DNA from: Budorcas taxicolor
Taxonomy: Eukaryota; Chordata; Mammalia; Artiodactyla; Bovidae
Direction: 5' to 3'
Length of the DNA: 64,000 bases
NCBI RefSeq assembly: GCF_023091745.1
Contig: NC_068911.1
Coordinates: 159,822,004-159,886,003, forward strand
Shown: positions 1-11,900 of the stretch, piece by piece
How positions within the stretch are numbered: position 1 is the stretch's first letter
Layout: every line of letters starts with the position of its first letter
The notes under the pieces: generated by a model
Told to the model about the DNA's origin: nothing
Databases searched by the model: none
What the model saw: only the letters and a program-made list of their open reading frames with translations
Position numbers and translations under genes: made by a program

Positions 1-103
1 AGGCCTGGACAGTAAAAGGCTGGTTTTTGTAGAATTGGAGCCAATATACATATCCGTCACACGTTCTGCTGCTTGGGAAGTAAGTTAATAATCTGAGTAA
101 ACA

Positions 104-302
104 GAGTTGCTCAGGTGTCCGACTCTATACGACCCTGTGAACTGTAATCCACCAGGTTCCTCTATCCAAGGAATTTTCCAGTCAAGAATACTGCAGTGGA
201 TTTCCATTTCCTACTCCAGGGGAGATCTTTCCGACCCAGGGATAGAATCAGTGTCTCCTGCTTTGGCAGGCAAATTCTTTACCACTGAGCCACCTGGGGG
301 AT
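104..302 (-). mobile_element. Bov-tA SINE
   Basis: Reverse complement of the Bov-tA consensus, from the 'cagttgctcag...gtccgactct' tail to the 'ccacctgggg' head. Somewhat diverged. Confidence 0.85.
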
Positions 303-427
303 TAAAAGACTGAGACCCATCACCAGAAAAGGACAATAAAACCCAGCGGGTATGGCAGACCTGGCCGCCTCCTTCCTTTTCCTTGTTTCTCTTGAAAGAG
401 TCAGTAAAGAATTGTATTCAATTAATA

Positions 428-650
428 ACTGATGTAAAGAGCTGACTCATTGGAAAAGACCCTGATGCTGGGAAAGATTGAAGACAAAAGGAGAAAGGGG
501 CAACAGAGAATGAGATGGTTGGATGGCATCACCAACTCAATGGACATGAGTTTGAGCAGGTTCTGGGAGATGGTGAAGGACAGGGAAGCTTGACAGGCTG
601 CAGTCTATGGGGTCGCAGAGTCGGACACAACTGAGTGACTAAACAACAAG
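428..650 (+). mobile_element. BovB LINE 3' end
   Basis: The sequence from 'gagctgactcattggaaaagaccc' to 'ctgagtgactaaacaac' matches the terminal ~220 bases of BovB (RTE clade). The copy is 5'-truncated and non-coding. Confidence 0.85.
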
Positions 651-719
651 TCATTAAAAAACAAAATCCTATCATCTCTTCCCTTCCCTTCCTATGGATT
701 ACTGCAATCATTTTCTTTC

Positions 720-1290
720 TGCTTTTGCCCCAGTCTTTTATTTTAGAGTCACAGACTCCCTGCTTAAAATCTCTGTTCATTGCCCCCCTCAATACTTAAA
801 ATTTGTCTTCACTCAATTCTACATAGCACTGCCCATTAATCTTCCAAAATCTATTTTTGTGATGCCACTCACCATCTCAGTACATTTTCCTCATTTCTCT
901 GTTGCCAAAGGATAAAGGTCAAACTCATTCGCCTCAACCATGGGGCTCCAGCCAGCCTTTCAGCCTCACCCTCACTTTCCCTAAGGGAGTCTGTGCGAGT
1001 GCTAACAGGTCTCATCGTTGTCCAGGCCACGAGCATTCCTGACCCTGTGGCTTCCATGCAGTAGCCTATTCCTGTCTCTCAGCACATCTAGATCCTCCCT
1101 GTTCTGTCCCCAGAATCATCTGCCCTTGGAGGGTGTTCATCACAGTTTCCACAAGCCGCTTAGAATTGCTAGTTATCATGAAGTGAGAGAAGGTCTCTGG
1201 ATTGTAAGCTTCACAAAGGCAGGACTTTGTGTTTCTGTGCATCTCTTCATAGTACCTGATACAATGTCTGAAGTGTTAAAACCAATAAAG
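720..1290 (+). mobile_element. Ancient L2-like LINE fragment
   Basis: The order of blocks fits an old L2 3' end: 'ggataaaggtcaaactc', 'ctccagccagcctttcagcctca', 'attgtaagcttcacaaaggcagg', then a terminal AATAAA near 1284. Highly diverged, so the call is tentative. Confidence 0.4.
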
Positions 1291-1437
1291 TTTCTGTGGA
1301 GTGAAACACAAGCTCATGTATAACATCACCAGTGGCACCCGTTAGAAGAGGTGCCTATTGCTGCTTGATACTGTTGACTGTGTCTGTTTTCTTGAGTCAC
1401 AGGAAAGAATCACTTGAAAGAAGCTTTTGTCCATGTA

Positions 1438-1632
1438 GTTGTTCAGTCGCTCGGTCTTGTTCGACTCTTTCCGACCCCACAGACTGCAGTACACCAGGCT
1501 TCCCTGTCCACTATCTCCCAGAGTTTGCTCAAGCTCATGTCCGTTGAGTTGGTGATGCCATCCAACCATCTCATCTTCTGTCGCCCCCTTCTCCTGCCCT
1601 CAATCTTTCCCAGCATCAGGGTCTTTTGCCCA
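1438..1632 (-). mobile_element. BovB LINE 3' end
   Basis: Reverse-oriented BovB terminus, from 'agttgttcagtcgctcgg' to 'cagcatcagggtctttt'. Confidence 0.85.
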
Positions 1633-2034
1633 TAGAAGCAGAAATATCCAGGCCTTCCCCAAGGTTTACAGATGGTGGGGAGAGGTCTCCATCCTCCTGT
1701 GCCCCGAGCTGGTTTCATGTCATGAATGCTACAATGTAGAGCACAAAACTCAAGATTCCAGGACCTTCACAGGGCATCACCAAGGAGCCCCTGTGGATAC
1801 CACCAGATCTGCCCACTGTTCCTTCGCAGGTGTGTTTGTGTGTCTGTGCACACTGCTTTTCCCCCATGGCATTTTTGACATCTTATTCAGGATCTTCAGA
1901 TGAACTGGCAGTTTGGAATATACGATTTAGACTGTATCAAGGAAAACCAGAACATGACTAGCAGAAATCACTGAATTTGTTTGTAATGCATATTGCTGCT
2001 TGGGTAGAGAATTGTGTGATAAAACCAGTAGTAT

Positions 2035-2250
2035 GGGAGGCCATGGTGTAGTGAGTAAAGCACAGTCTTAAGCAATGGATGGACCAGGGTTCAGGTTCTC
2101 CTGTGTTGACTGTGTGACCCCGAGCAAGTCATTTATCCTCTCTAAACCTCAGCTTCCCCATCTGTAAGATAGGATAGTTGAGAGGTTGAGGGGAGCTCAT
2201 ACCACAGGGTTCATACTGTTCCTATCATACAGTAGGTGTTCAAGAAATGT
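2035..2250 (+). mobile_element. MIR SINE
   Basis: The MIR core is recognisable: 'gtgaccccgagcaagtcat', 'cctcagcttccccatctgtaa' and 'cagtaggtgttcaagaaatg'. An old mammalian-wide element. Confidence 0.7.
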
Positions 2251-2295
2251 TCATTTGCTAACATTATTGCTCTATTAAGTGAGTATACAATTGTG

Positions 2296-2512
2296 CATGC
2301 TCAGTTGCTAAGTCATGTCCAACTCTTTGCAACCTCATGGACTGTATCCCGCCGGGCTCCTCTGTCCATGGATTTCCCAGGCAAGACTACTGGAGTGGGT
2401 CATCATTTCCTTCTCCGGAGGATCTTCCAAACAAGGGACCAAAACTGCATCTCCTGCATTTATAGGCAGACTTTTTTTTTTTTTTTTAACCACTGAGTCA
2501 CCTGGGAAGCCC
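2296..2512 (-). mobile_element. Bov-tA SINE with internal T-run
   Basis: Runs from 'gctcagttgctaagtcatg' to 'cacctgggaagccc'. A 17-base T tract interrupts the head at about 2471-2487. Confidence 0.85.
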
Positions 2513-2704
2513 AGTTAGACCAAATAACCCCTGAAGTTCCCTCCTAATTAAAAACAGTTGCTCCATAAAACAGCTATTGAATATCTGCACTGCACCCACC
2601 CCTGTGCTATGAGGATAAAAATACCTCCTGGCCCCTAACTTCCAGTTACTCTGGTTGTCAGTAACAGTACCTTCCATTTTATATCTCTTTGTAGTTATAT
2701 CTCT

Positions 2705-2894
2705 TAATTTTTTTAAGATTTTTTTTGAACTTTTTTAAAGTCTTTATTGAATTTGTTACAATATTGCTTCTGCTTTATGTTTTGGCTTTTTAGTGTGAGG
2801 CACGTGGGATATAAGCTCCCTGAACAGGGATCAAACCCAAACCTCCTGCCTTGGAAGGCAAAGTCCTAACCCCTGGACTGCTAGGGAAGTCCCC
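2705..2894 (-). mobile_element. CHR-2 type SINE
   Basis: Reverse complement of a cetartiodactyl CHR element, from 'aagtctttattgaatttgtt' to 'gactgctagggaagtccc'. Confidence 0.75.
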
Positions 2895-2897
2895 TAT

Positions 2898-2995
2898 AGC
2901 TCTTACTTTTAACCCTTACAGCAACCCTGTGAAGCAGGTGGTCTGATTCTTCAACTGATGGGACAGCTGAGACCCACGAAAGCAGAGCCCCATGC
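2898..2995. mobile_element. Possible MIR fragment
   Basis: Contains a MIR-like core 'cagcaaccctgtgaagcagg' followed by 'ggacagctgagac'. Diverged. Confidence 0.35.
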
Positions 2996-3104
2996 TGGCT
3001 GGTGAACACAATTCAGCAGAGGATTGGTTTCATGTCCACCCCAGCTCACCACTGCATGGAGGACAGTGCTCTCTGGAGCCTCAGAATCATGCTTTCCCAA
3101 GCCC

Positions 3105-3146
3105 GGGGGCGGTGGGGCAGGGGCGGCGGGGGAGGGGGGGGGGGTC
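3105..3146 (+). repeat. G-rich tract
   Basis: Consecutive G runs (ggggg, gggg, ggggg and a long terminal run) give quadruplex-forming potential on the plus strand, downstream of COL4A4. Confidence 0.7.
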
Positions 3147-3149
3147 ACC

Positions 3150-4455
3150 GTCTATGCTCGGCTCAAGCTCTTCCCATCTGCAGATCACACTTCTACCATG
3201 TAACCTTTCCTGTTCCCCCCAGCCCCCAAGCCAACCCTAAGGCAGGCCATGTTACATGGTAGGTTAATTAGTAAACTCACTTTGGCTTGAAAGAAAATGA
3301 ATGCACCAGATAAAACACAGTTGTTTTTGGAGGTCATCAGAATTTTATATATAATAAGTGATAGTATAAATTGCAATACAACATTTCAATGTCAATAGCA
3401 AACCAGGCACCTGGCAAATGTTATATGTTGAAAAGTCTTTACAACTGTAGGTTAGATAAAGGGATGCAATTTATCAGACACATTTCACATTTTTTTCCTA
3501 TGAATCATTAAATATTTAAGCACCATAAAATTCAAGCATTTCACATGGATGTGGCAGCCAGCCTTGGTGGTTGAAAATGCATTATGCAGAATCTCTGGCA
3601 GATAATAACAGTGGCAATTGCAGACTACTGATTTTTAATGTCAATTGTTTTGTTCCCTGAAGAACTTCCTGATAACGATCCTGCAGGAAATGGTGACTTT
3701 TTTCACATGTGGTACAGTAACTTCGAGAACTGGAATAAAATAGCTTTCCCAAAGACATTAAGAATTGATAAACAATTCTAATCAGTAATTTATATGCCCT
3801 GTGAGAATCATCATGTTCCACTATGTAAAGAATCCCAAGAAATATGTTTTCATATGAAAAGGCTTGTTTTAAATTGGAGATGTGGCCATAATAAATGTAC
3901 GAGGTCAGCTACATGCTGGACATATAGAGTTAATTTTCAATGCAAGAGTAGGCATTAAGCCCCATTTTGTAAATGTGGGAAATGGGGGTCAGGGAGTTGG
4001 TGTATCACCCAGGGTGCTGCCACTGGAAAGGCACAGCTGAATTGAAACCTAGGTTCAACCAATTTTAAGGCCACATCTTTCCACTGTTCTTGCAGCCATA
4101 CCAAATAAAAGTAACAATGATAAAATTAGGCTGGTGAGCTGACAGAAGAACAAATCCATGTAATTTCCTGAAACACAGAGAATGATTTGTTTTATTATAA
4201 TCTCTAAGAGGCTCAAAATAAAACCCTTGATAAATCCAGTTTTAGTAAACCATTCTGTTGCTCTTTTCCTCAGCACCAATAACATATACAAATTTTGTAG
4301 AGGGGATTTTATGCTAGGACACTCAAGATCACGAGGGAACACAGCCTACAGCATGAGTTAAGACATATCACATTTCCACGAAGAGTCTTCTCTCATTGTC
4401 AAACCTCTCGAATGTTATTTCTAAAATTTCAGTTTATGGAAAAGTATGCTACATT
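3150..4455. other. 3' flank, no gene seen
   Basis: AT-rich sequence with no coding potential. A diverged MIR-like patch (tgggaaatgggggtcaggg) lies near 3960-4050. A minus-strand AATAAA at 4191-4196 could be a distal COL4A4 poly-A signal. Confidence 0.4.
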
Positions 4456-4458
4456 TCA

Positions 4459-4668
4459 GGGGAGCCCTGGTGACGCTGGGGTAAAGAATCTGCCTGCCAA
4501 TGCAAGAGACATGGGTTTGATTCCTGGGTCAGGAGGATCCCCTGGAGAAGGAATTGGCAACCCAGTCCAGCATTCTTGCCTGGGAAATTCCATGGACGAG
4601 GAGGCTGGCAGGCTCAGTCCACGGGGTCACAAAAGAGTTGGCCATGATTTAGCGACTAAACATAAATA
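4459..4668 (+). mobile_element. Bov-tA SINE
   Basis: Full-length, from 'ggggagccctggtgacgctgg' to 'agcgactaaacat'. Lies in the COL4A4 3' flank or distal 3' UTR. Confidence 0.87.
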
Positions 4669-5275
4669 AGCTACGTTTCAGGAGTGGGTAATGGTTAGAG
4701 TTTATCAGTCGGCTTTCTGTCAACAATTGTAAGATGAGATTGTGGGTGTGCAGGTAGGTTGTCACATTAAAATTGTCTGAAATGAGAAATGGTTTGTACT
4801 TGTAACCATTTTGTCAATGAGAACCAATACCCAGAGCTGAACATCTAATGTCTAATGATGCTTATTTGAATTGTCAGTGAAGAAAGAATTAAGAGTCAAT
4901 AACATGCTCAGCTCTATGTGAGCCCTGAGCATATAGCAATGAATGAAGCATGGTCCCTGCCCTCTGAGCTTACATTTTAGCAAGAGAATGAAGGCAGACG
5001 GATGAGACAATACAGGAGCTGTGGGGAAAGCATGAGAGAGTGAGCAAATCCCTGACTCGTACTGGGAGCAGCAGAACGGAGGCCAAATCGTCGTGGAGAA
5101 ATGCACACAGTCCTCCCTACCAGCTAATTCAGTCTAAAGATAAGTTGTTGTCTGCCAGGTAAACTTACGGGGGTGGGACAGGGCCATTGCTGATGGAAAG
5201 AGCAGGAGCAAAGTCACATGCCTCTGTGATGAGCAGAGAGTTCCCACCGCCCTTTCCCCCTGTGGGAAGCCATCT

Positions 5276-5870
5276 AGACTTTGTGGGCAGTGGGGTCATT
5301 TATCACTGTGGACAGTGACTGCAGCCATGAAATTAACAGACACTTGCTCCTTGGAAGGAAAGCTATGACAAATCTAGACTGTGTATTAAAAAGCAGAGAC
5401 ATCACTTTGCTGACAAAGGTCCATATAGTGAGAGCTATGGTTTTTCCAGTAGTCATGTATGGATGTGAGTTGGACCATAAAGACTGAACGCCGAAGAATT
5501 GATGCCTTTGAACTGTGGTGTTGGAGAAGACTCTTGAGAGTCCCTTGGACTGCAAGGAGATCCAACCAGTCAATCCTAAAGGAACTCCGTCCTGAATATT
5601 CATTGGAAGGACTGATGCTGAAGCTGAAACTCCAATATTTTGGCCACTTGATGAGAAGAACTGACTCATTAGAAAAGACCCTGATGCTAGGAAAGATTGA
5701 GGGCAGGAGGAGAAGGGTGTGACAGGGAGTGAGATGGTTGAATGGCATCGCTGACTCAATGGACATGAGTTTGAGCAAGCTTCGGGAGATAGTGAAGGAC
5801 AGGGGAGCCTGGTGTGCTGCAGTCCATGGGGTCGCAAAGAGTTGGGCGCGACTGAGCAACTGAACAACAG
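5276..5870 (+). mobile_element. BovB LINE 3' fragment (~600 bases)
   Basis: Encodes broken pieces of the BovB reverse-transcriptase C-terminus (FELWCWRRLLRVPWTARRSN in the plus frame), then the 3' terminus. Frames are interrupted, so it is inactive. Confidence 0.9.
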
Positions 5871-5874
5871 CAAA

Positions 5875-7336
5875 AGCCAGAGAGTAACAAAGTCAAGTTT
5901 GCATCTTAGAGAAATGAAGATGAGAATTTGAAACTGGAGGCGGCAGCTGGGAGATGTCTACTACACAAGCAGAGGTGAAGGACAAAGGCTATGTTAAGAC
6001 AGGTGCAGTGAGTCAGAGAAGAAGGTAGCAGTCCACAGGAAGTGGAGACTGAAATTGAGGTCTGGGGGAATCTGAGAGAGGAGGGATTATGGTGGATAGG
6101 CCTCCCTCCGCTGGCAGCATGGATGGGCTCCACTCATTGAGAATAAGAACCTGAAAGGAAACACCCTGACCCCCAGCTCATAGCAACTGTCTATGGGCAG
6201 CCCAGAAGCATTTCAACTAACTCGCTGGGGGAGAGGGTTTGGGAGAAGGAGCTTTTAATAAGGATAATCACCAGTAAGGGATTAGGAGAACTTCAAAGCT
6301 TTGTTCATCCTTCAGAGAGAAAGGAGAGAAGTACACTGATGGGTAAGCAGATAAAGAAACTAATGGCCTAAAAAATAATGTGGTTTTCTAATGTAAGATA
6401 GTACTTTTTCCATAATCTTGCTTTTTCGAGCATTGAAAATAATTTTTCAAAATCAGCAGGCAGAATTTGTACTGCATTTAGAGGGGGCCCTTGTGATACT
6501 AGTATTTTGAAATCAGCCTTGTACACTACCTTGGACTCACTGTGGAGGAACTTGTCCACTTAATTCAGGCTGTTTTTTTTTTTTTAATTTATTCGGTCAG
6601 TTTGTTAAGATAATATTCTGATACTAAAATGAAGGTGTTTAAAATAGCAAACAAGATATGTTTTCTTATGGTCCATCAATCACCCTTTCATCTTCCCAGA
6701 AAATGTTCTCAGAACAATTTCATGAATGAACGAGATGAATTTTTGGAAGGCCTGAATTTAGGTAATATATGAAAAAACTTCTGGAATCAGAAAATTATAA
6801 TTATAAATAAGGTTGAAATTGGCTTAAATTTCAGGTGTATGCAAATATTTAACATGCCATAGCAGAGTTTTAAAAAATTAATAAAGGGTCAAATGAACTA
6901 GGAAATATTCTGGTACATCAAGATAATATTTCCTCTTAAAATGTACATTTTTCTCTTTTTACCAAGAAGCAGCCTAAAAATAAATTGCCATCCTGGGGGC
7001 AGCCCAGAGCAAGATTCATTTGAAATATATTCTGCATATAAGAGCACACTCCCAATCAATATTTGGCAAGAAAAGCATTTCTTATAAACAACATTTTAAT
7101 TATTATTAAGTGCATTGAAACTAAGCACTAAAATGAATGTCACTTTCTCTGGGAAATTTCTTTAGTTTTCTCTAAAATACCATTTTTTTAACATGAGAAA
7201 AGAAAATTTAATAAAAGTCTTTTCCAATAAGCCATTTGATTTTCAGGATTAGATCACAGAATTCTAGCAAAATAGAAGACGTATCCTTTTGCTAGACAGA
7301 AAACTACTCATTGTAAAATGACATGACCTCTAAGCT
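5875..7336. other. Repeat-poor AT-rich 3' flank or distal 3' UTR
   Basis: I see no coding potential and no recognisable repeat here, apart from short A/T runs (6572-6586). It may be part of a long COL4A4 3' UTR if a distal poly-A site is used. Confidence 0.4.
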
Positions 7337-8699
7337 TTTATTAAAAAAAAAAAAGCCAAATATCAAACTTCTGCCTTGGTCTAATACTGATATAGAATAC
7401 AAGAATGTTTTTAGGATAGGAAAAACAGGAAGCTCCTGTAAAAACCAATAACAGAACATAAGATTCAAGCTATAGGTTGTCTTTGTTTCATTTAAAAGTG
7501 CCAGGTCTTTGGCAGGGGCCGGGGGTGACGATGACTTAAATGAATCTTCTTACCTTAGTTTAATTAAGTTGGCCCTTCATTTTCTCCCAAGCGCATAATG
7601 ATAGCTCTGTCATTTCCCTGCATGAGATGCCATTATGTGGATGGCGGGAAAGTGTCCTTTGTGGGGCTGTGGGGCTGCTCTGTAGGCGTACCCAGGGGAG
7701 GGAAGGGGTCTGCTTTGTGTGAACGTGGCCCCATGTGGCTCCAGGCCCATTAACACATACACACACACACACGCGGGCACGGAAGACAAGTCGGACCCCA
7801 ACTGGGCCAAAGCGGTCTGTTTGGAAGTTCACTGCAGTGGGGAATCAATTTTTGTGAATCACTGCCTTAATATTCATTAATAGCTTTTAGACTCTTAATC
7901 CCTTATTGAACATATTTTTGCCCCATAATTGCTACTTTTCCAAAGGGTTGCCAAAGTAGGCATTTCTATTCTCTGAAAAATGCAGAAGGGAACATAATGT
8001 TTTATGTTCATCTGCGATGTGTTTTATGCTAATGTTTCATCTCTGGAATATAGCAACCATGGTCCTTCATGGCATAATGATTCATTCTGCTTTGAAATGA
8101 ACTGTTAAGGCTGGCTGTGTGGGTTTTTGTTTTTTTAATCTCCTTGGGTCATGGTTTTACAATTATTTAAAGTGCATGGAAAAATAGATTACAGAGGAAA
8201 TCATTTTGAAACGTAGGAAATCTCTACTTCCTAGTTCATTTGCTGGCCTATTTTTTCTTTTTTTTTTTCCCGTAACATCCATCCAGAAGCCCACTGTATT
8301 ATAGAGTAATTGACTTCAATTGTTTGAGTTGCTATTAACCAATGAATGAAGTTTCCAGTAATGTCATTTGTAATCTGGCCTTTATCATCTATTTGCCTTC
8401 CCCTGAATTAGCATACTTTTAAATAAAGCCAGCGTTTCCCACTATCCTCAATGAAAGAAGAATATCTGTGTCTCGTCTAGATTGGTAGGTCCAAACAAAT
8501 CCATATGTGTAGCACTTGCTTAATCTGTCCAGAACAGAGGAAGGAATTATATAGTCCTCTGGGAATAACCACATCGAAACAGAAGGAACAGCTAAACCAG
8601 GAGTCTAAGATGAGCACCACTGAATCTCTTAGCACATCCTAGGATGTCTCAGCCTCCTGGCAAGTTTCTCTTGGCGACCTGATTGCGAAAGGTGGGATC
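7337..8699 (-). other. COL4A4: Probable COL4A4 3' UTR, extent unresolved
   Basis: This AT-rich, repeat-free sequence follows the stop codon. The first canonical minus-strand AATAAA is at 7337-7342; others are at 6588-6593 and 4191-4196. From memory the human 3' UTR is several kilobases, so the distal sites are also plausible. The cleavage site cannot be chosen without transcript data. Confidence 0.45.
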
Positions 8700-8963
8700 T
8701 TAGCTATGCTTCACACAGACTTGGCACCTGCTGACTTTCTGGCGTTGAGCATGGCTTTCTTTCAAGGTGTCCGGTAATGGTGCAGAGGAAAACTGCAAGT
8801 CCGGTCTCACCGTTGTCAGCCAGAAACTATACTTGTTGGCAAAAAAGTGGCAAGTTCCCTGCCGGCCTTGGCATTCCAGGAACGGTGCAGCTCTGAAATC
8901 CTCTAGGCAGCTGCCTGGGGACATGAGGGCCTGCCCGCCTCCTTGGTCCCCAGCGCCTGTGTG
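8700..8963 (-). CDS. COL4A4: COL4A4 last exon (48): end of NC1 domain and stop codon
   Basis: The exon codes 87 residues and a TAA stop (8700-8702). It starts on a codon boundary after acceptor gggtag, with HTGAGDQGGGQALMSPGSC. Five NC1 cysteines are visible (GSCLED, LECQG, GTCHF, SRCQ, QVCV). The chain ends SRCQVCVKHS, close to the alpha-4(IV) terminus I recall from human and unlike the MKNL end of alpha-2. NC1 drives chain selection and trimer assembly. Confidence 0.97.
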   Translation of the reverse strand, partial: HTGAGDQGGGQALMSPGSCLEDFRAAPFLECQGRQGTCHFFANKYSFWLTTVRPDLQFSSAPLPDTLKESHAQRQKVSRCQVCVKHS

Positions 8964-11900
8964 CTACCCAGACAACAGGAGAGAATTAGGGCTCAGACAT
9001 GCGCAGACAAACCCAGACCCAATCAGTGACACACCCAGGTCTGGGCCTGACTTTACATTTTTCCTAAAAATCATCCCAGGAAGAAGAGACTATGATCTGC
9101 TAAGGAAAGGTGGCTCAGTGGTAAAGAATCTGCCTGCAATGCCAGGAGACACGGGTTCAATCCCTGGGCTGAGAAGATCCCCTGGAGGAGGAAATGGCAA
9201 CCCACTCCAATATTCTTGCCTAGAAAATCCCATGGAGCAGGGTAGCCTGGCAGTCTACAGTCCATGGGGTTGCAAAGAGTCAGACACAACTGAGCGAAGA
9301 GGAAAGGATGGGCTTCCCTGGTGGCTCAGTGGTAAAGAACCTGCCTGCCATTGCAGGAGATCCTCGGGTCAGCAAGACCCCCTGGAGAAAGGAATGGCAG
9401 CCCGCTCCAGTATTCTTGCCTGGGGAATCCCGCGGACAGAGGAGCCTGGCGGGCTGCAGTCTATGGGGTCACAAAGAGTCGGACAGGACACAACGACTCC
9501 GTAAGAACAACAAAGGAAAGGGTACATGGGGAAGGAGATGGGTGCACAGACAAAAAGAAACCCCTTTCACTGAAAAGTGAAAGTGAAGTCACTCATGACT
9601 CTTTGCAACCCCATGGACTGTAGCCTACCAGGCTCCTCAGTCCATGGGATTTTCCAAGCAAGAGTTCTGGAGTGGGGTGCCATTTCCTTCTCCAGGGGAT
9701 CTTCCTGTCCCAGGGATCGAACCCAGGTCTCCCGCATTGTAGGCAGATGCTTTACTGTCTGAGCTACCAGGGAAGCCCCTTTCACTGCGGACTGATGCAA
9801 ATCCATCCTCTAAATTCTACCCAAGTAATACAAAAATTCATCCACAATAAGCAGAAGGGTGGCCTTGTGTCTCAGCAGGCTATAGTTTTGGGTGGCCTTC
9901 ATGACCCTCATGCCAAACTGTTGCCCATTGACCCTGGATTCTCAAATTACCATCCAATCCAGATGGAAGGGGTACAGAGGGGGTCTAAGGGATGGCGGAG
10001 GCGCAGGGGCTCACCATGAGGAAGGAGTACCCTATCCAGAGGCTCCTCCAGGCCCGTGGACACGGGGGGATGGACTGGTCTTGGCTGTGCACCGCCACGG
10101 CCTGGGCGGGGGCCTCGCACACGGCACAGCGGCTGATGTACGGGCGGATCTCGTCCTCCGAGAGGGGCGTCATGGGCAGAGGCGCGGTGCTTGCTAGCCA
10201 GTAGGACCTGTCATTCCTCCGGGCATAGTGGCACACCTGGTGGATGTTGCAGTAGGCGAAGGGCAGCGTGCTAAAGATGGGGAGGCAGGAGCCCGCCAGA
10301 CCTGGGCAGGGGAGACCACGTGGAGGCTGAGTGCTCTGCTCTGGGATGAGCTTCCCTACCCAGGCCCTCTGCAGACACTCATCTGGCATTGGCAGGGGGC
10401 AGGGGATGGGGTCGCGGGGCGGGGGTGGGGGGTTCCTGGCCAAAGCCTGTTGCTGTGGGCACCTGACCAGTTTGGCGGCCTCTCGGGTCTCACGCATCAG
10501 GCTGCTTTTTTTTCCTGGATTGCTCTCCTGAGTCCAGCAACAGGCCAGGATGCTCGAGAGACGTGAGCATACGTCTTCTCGAAGAGCTTCAGGAATTTTC
10601 AGGAAGCTGCTGGCCCGGCTTGGTAGGGGTAGGGAGCTGGAGGAGCCAAGGGGCCGTGGGAATACAGCAAGACAAGCCTTGAGAAGTGGGAGCTCCCAGG
10701 CACCCAAGCCGGATGGCTGCAAGAAGTGACTGGAAGCCAGAACCTGAGTTCCAAACAAGGTTTGGCCAGGTTTGGAGACAGTGGTGATGGTTCAATGGAA
10801 AGGCCTGTTTATATAGCAGCAAAGAGGGTCAGAGGTAATTAGGGAGCACGGAGCTCAAAGGACTCAGAGTTCAGCCCTGGGGAAGGCTCAGAGAGCAGGC
10901 CTGGGTCTATCTGTAGCGTTGGTCTAGTACTGAGTTGGCCAAAAAGTTCCTTGTGGTTTTTCTGTAGGATTAATGTTTTTACACCCAATAAAGCAGACCA
11001 AAGGATGCAGGCTTTGTCCATCTCATTAAGGAGTTTGGATTTTATTCCAAGAGGTCGGCAGAGTGCAGCCACAGTGGGGTGACTCTGGCTAGAGCAGGGC
11101 AGGGGAGGAGACACTGGTGGTACACGAGAAAGTAGGTGCCCCCTCAGGCCTGCATGCTTTTATCACCCTTACTGATAGTGGGGGTCATGCCCAGTGACAG
11201 GACACACCTCACCACCAGCTGATCCTGTGGGCACCGCGCTCCTGCACCCACCACTGCAACCACCACTATCTTAGGGGGATCATAAGTGTCAGCACCTGGG
11301 GACTCCACCCTCAACTTAGAAATCAGTTCTTGAGGCTTACAAATCCACTATTGGAAATTGACAAACAGTGCTAAGGAATGATGCTCAAAGTAAAGTTCTG
11401 AGTAAGTAAAGTAAAGTAAACTTTACTTTTCTCAAATTAAAGTTGTTAAAGAGTATAAATTTGCAACTAGTAGATACATAAGTCCTAGTGATCCAATAAA
11501 CAGTGGAATGAATATAGCCAACAATATTGTAGCATAATCATCAAATTCATGAAGATTAGATGGTAATCATTCCCACCACAAAAAAGAAATTATAACTATG
11601 TGACATGATGGAGGTGCCAACAATCAATACAATGAAGTCATTACTATATATATATATATGGATCAGATCAACACCTTGTACACCTTAAACTTACATCATG
11701 TTATGTGTCAAATGTATTTCATTTGACAATGAATTCCAAAAGAATACTGGAGTGGGTTGCCATTTCCTTCTCCAGAGGATCTTATCGACTCAGGGACTTA
11801 GGCAGCATCTCCAGGAACCAACCATATCCTGATTAAATCATTTACATTGGGAAATAAAAATTGCATTTTCTATCAGAGTTATACTTACTGAGGAAGAATT

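Noticed and set aside
1..4400. The 3' end of the neighbouring gene RHBDD1
   Set aside because: In mammals this gene lies beyond the COL4A4 3' end, but I see no rhomboid coding exon here. The AATAAA at about 1284 fits an old L2 repeat better.
5281..5873. Reverse-transcriptase-like open frames (also 26580-27499, 36038-36693, 49803-50246)
   Set aside because: Fragments of 5'-truncated, frame-broken BovB LINEs, not host genes or retrons.
8767..9504. 245-residue plus-strand open frame
   Set aside because: It is antisense to the COL4A4 last exon and runs on into Bov-tA SINEs; no family features and no promoter or splice evidence.
9985..10758. 257-residue minus-strand open frame read as one protein
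   Set aside because: Only 10015-10301 is exon 47. The rest is intron read through the acceptor.
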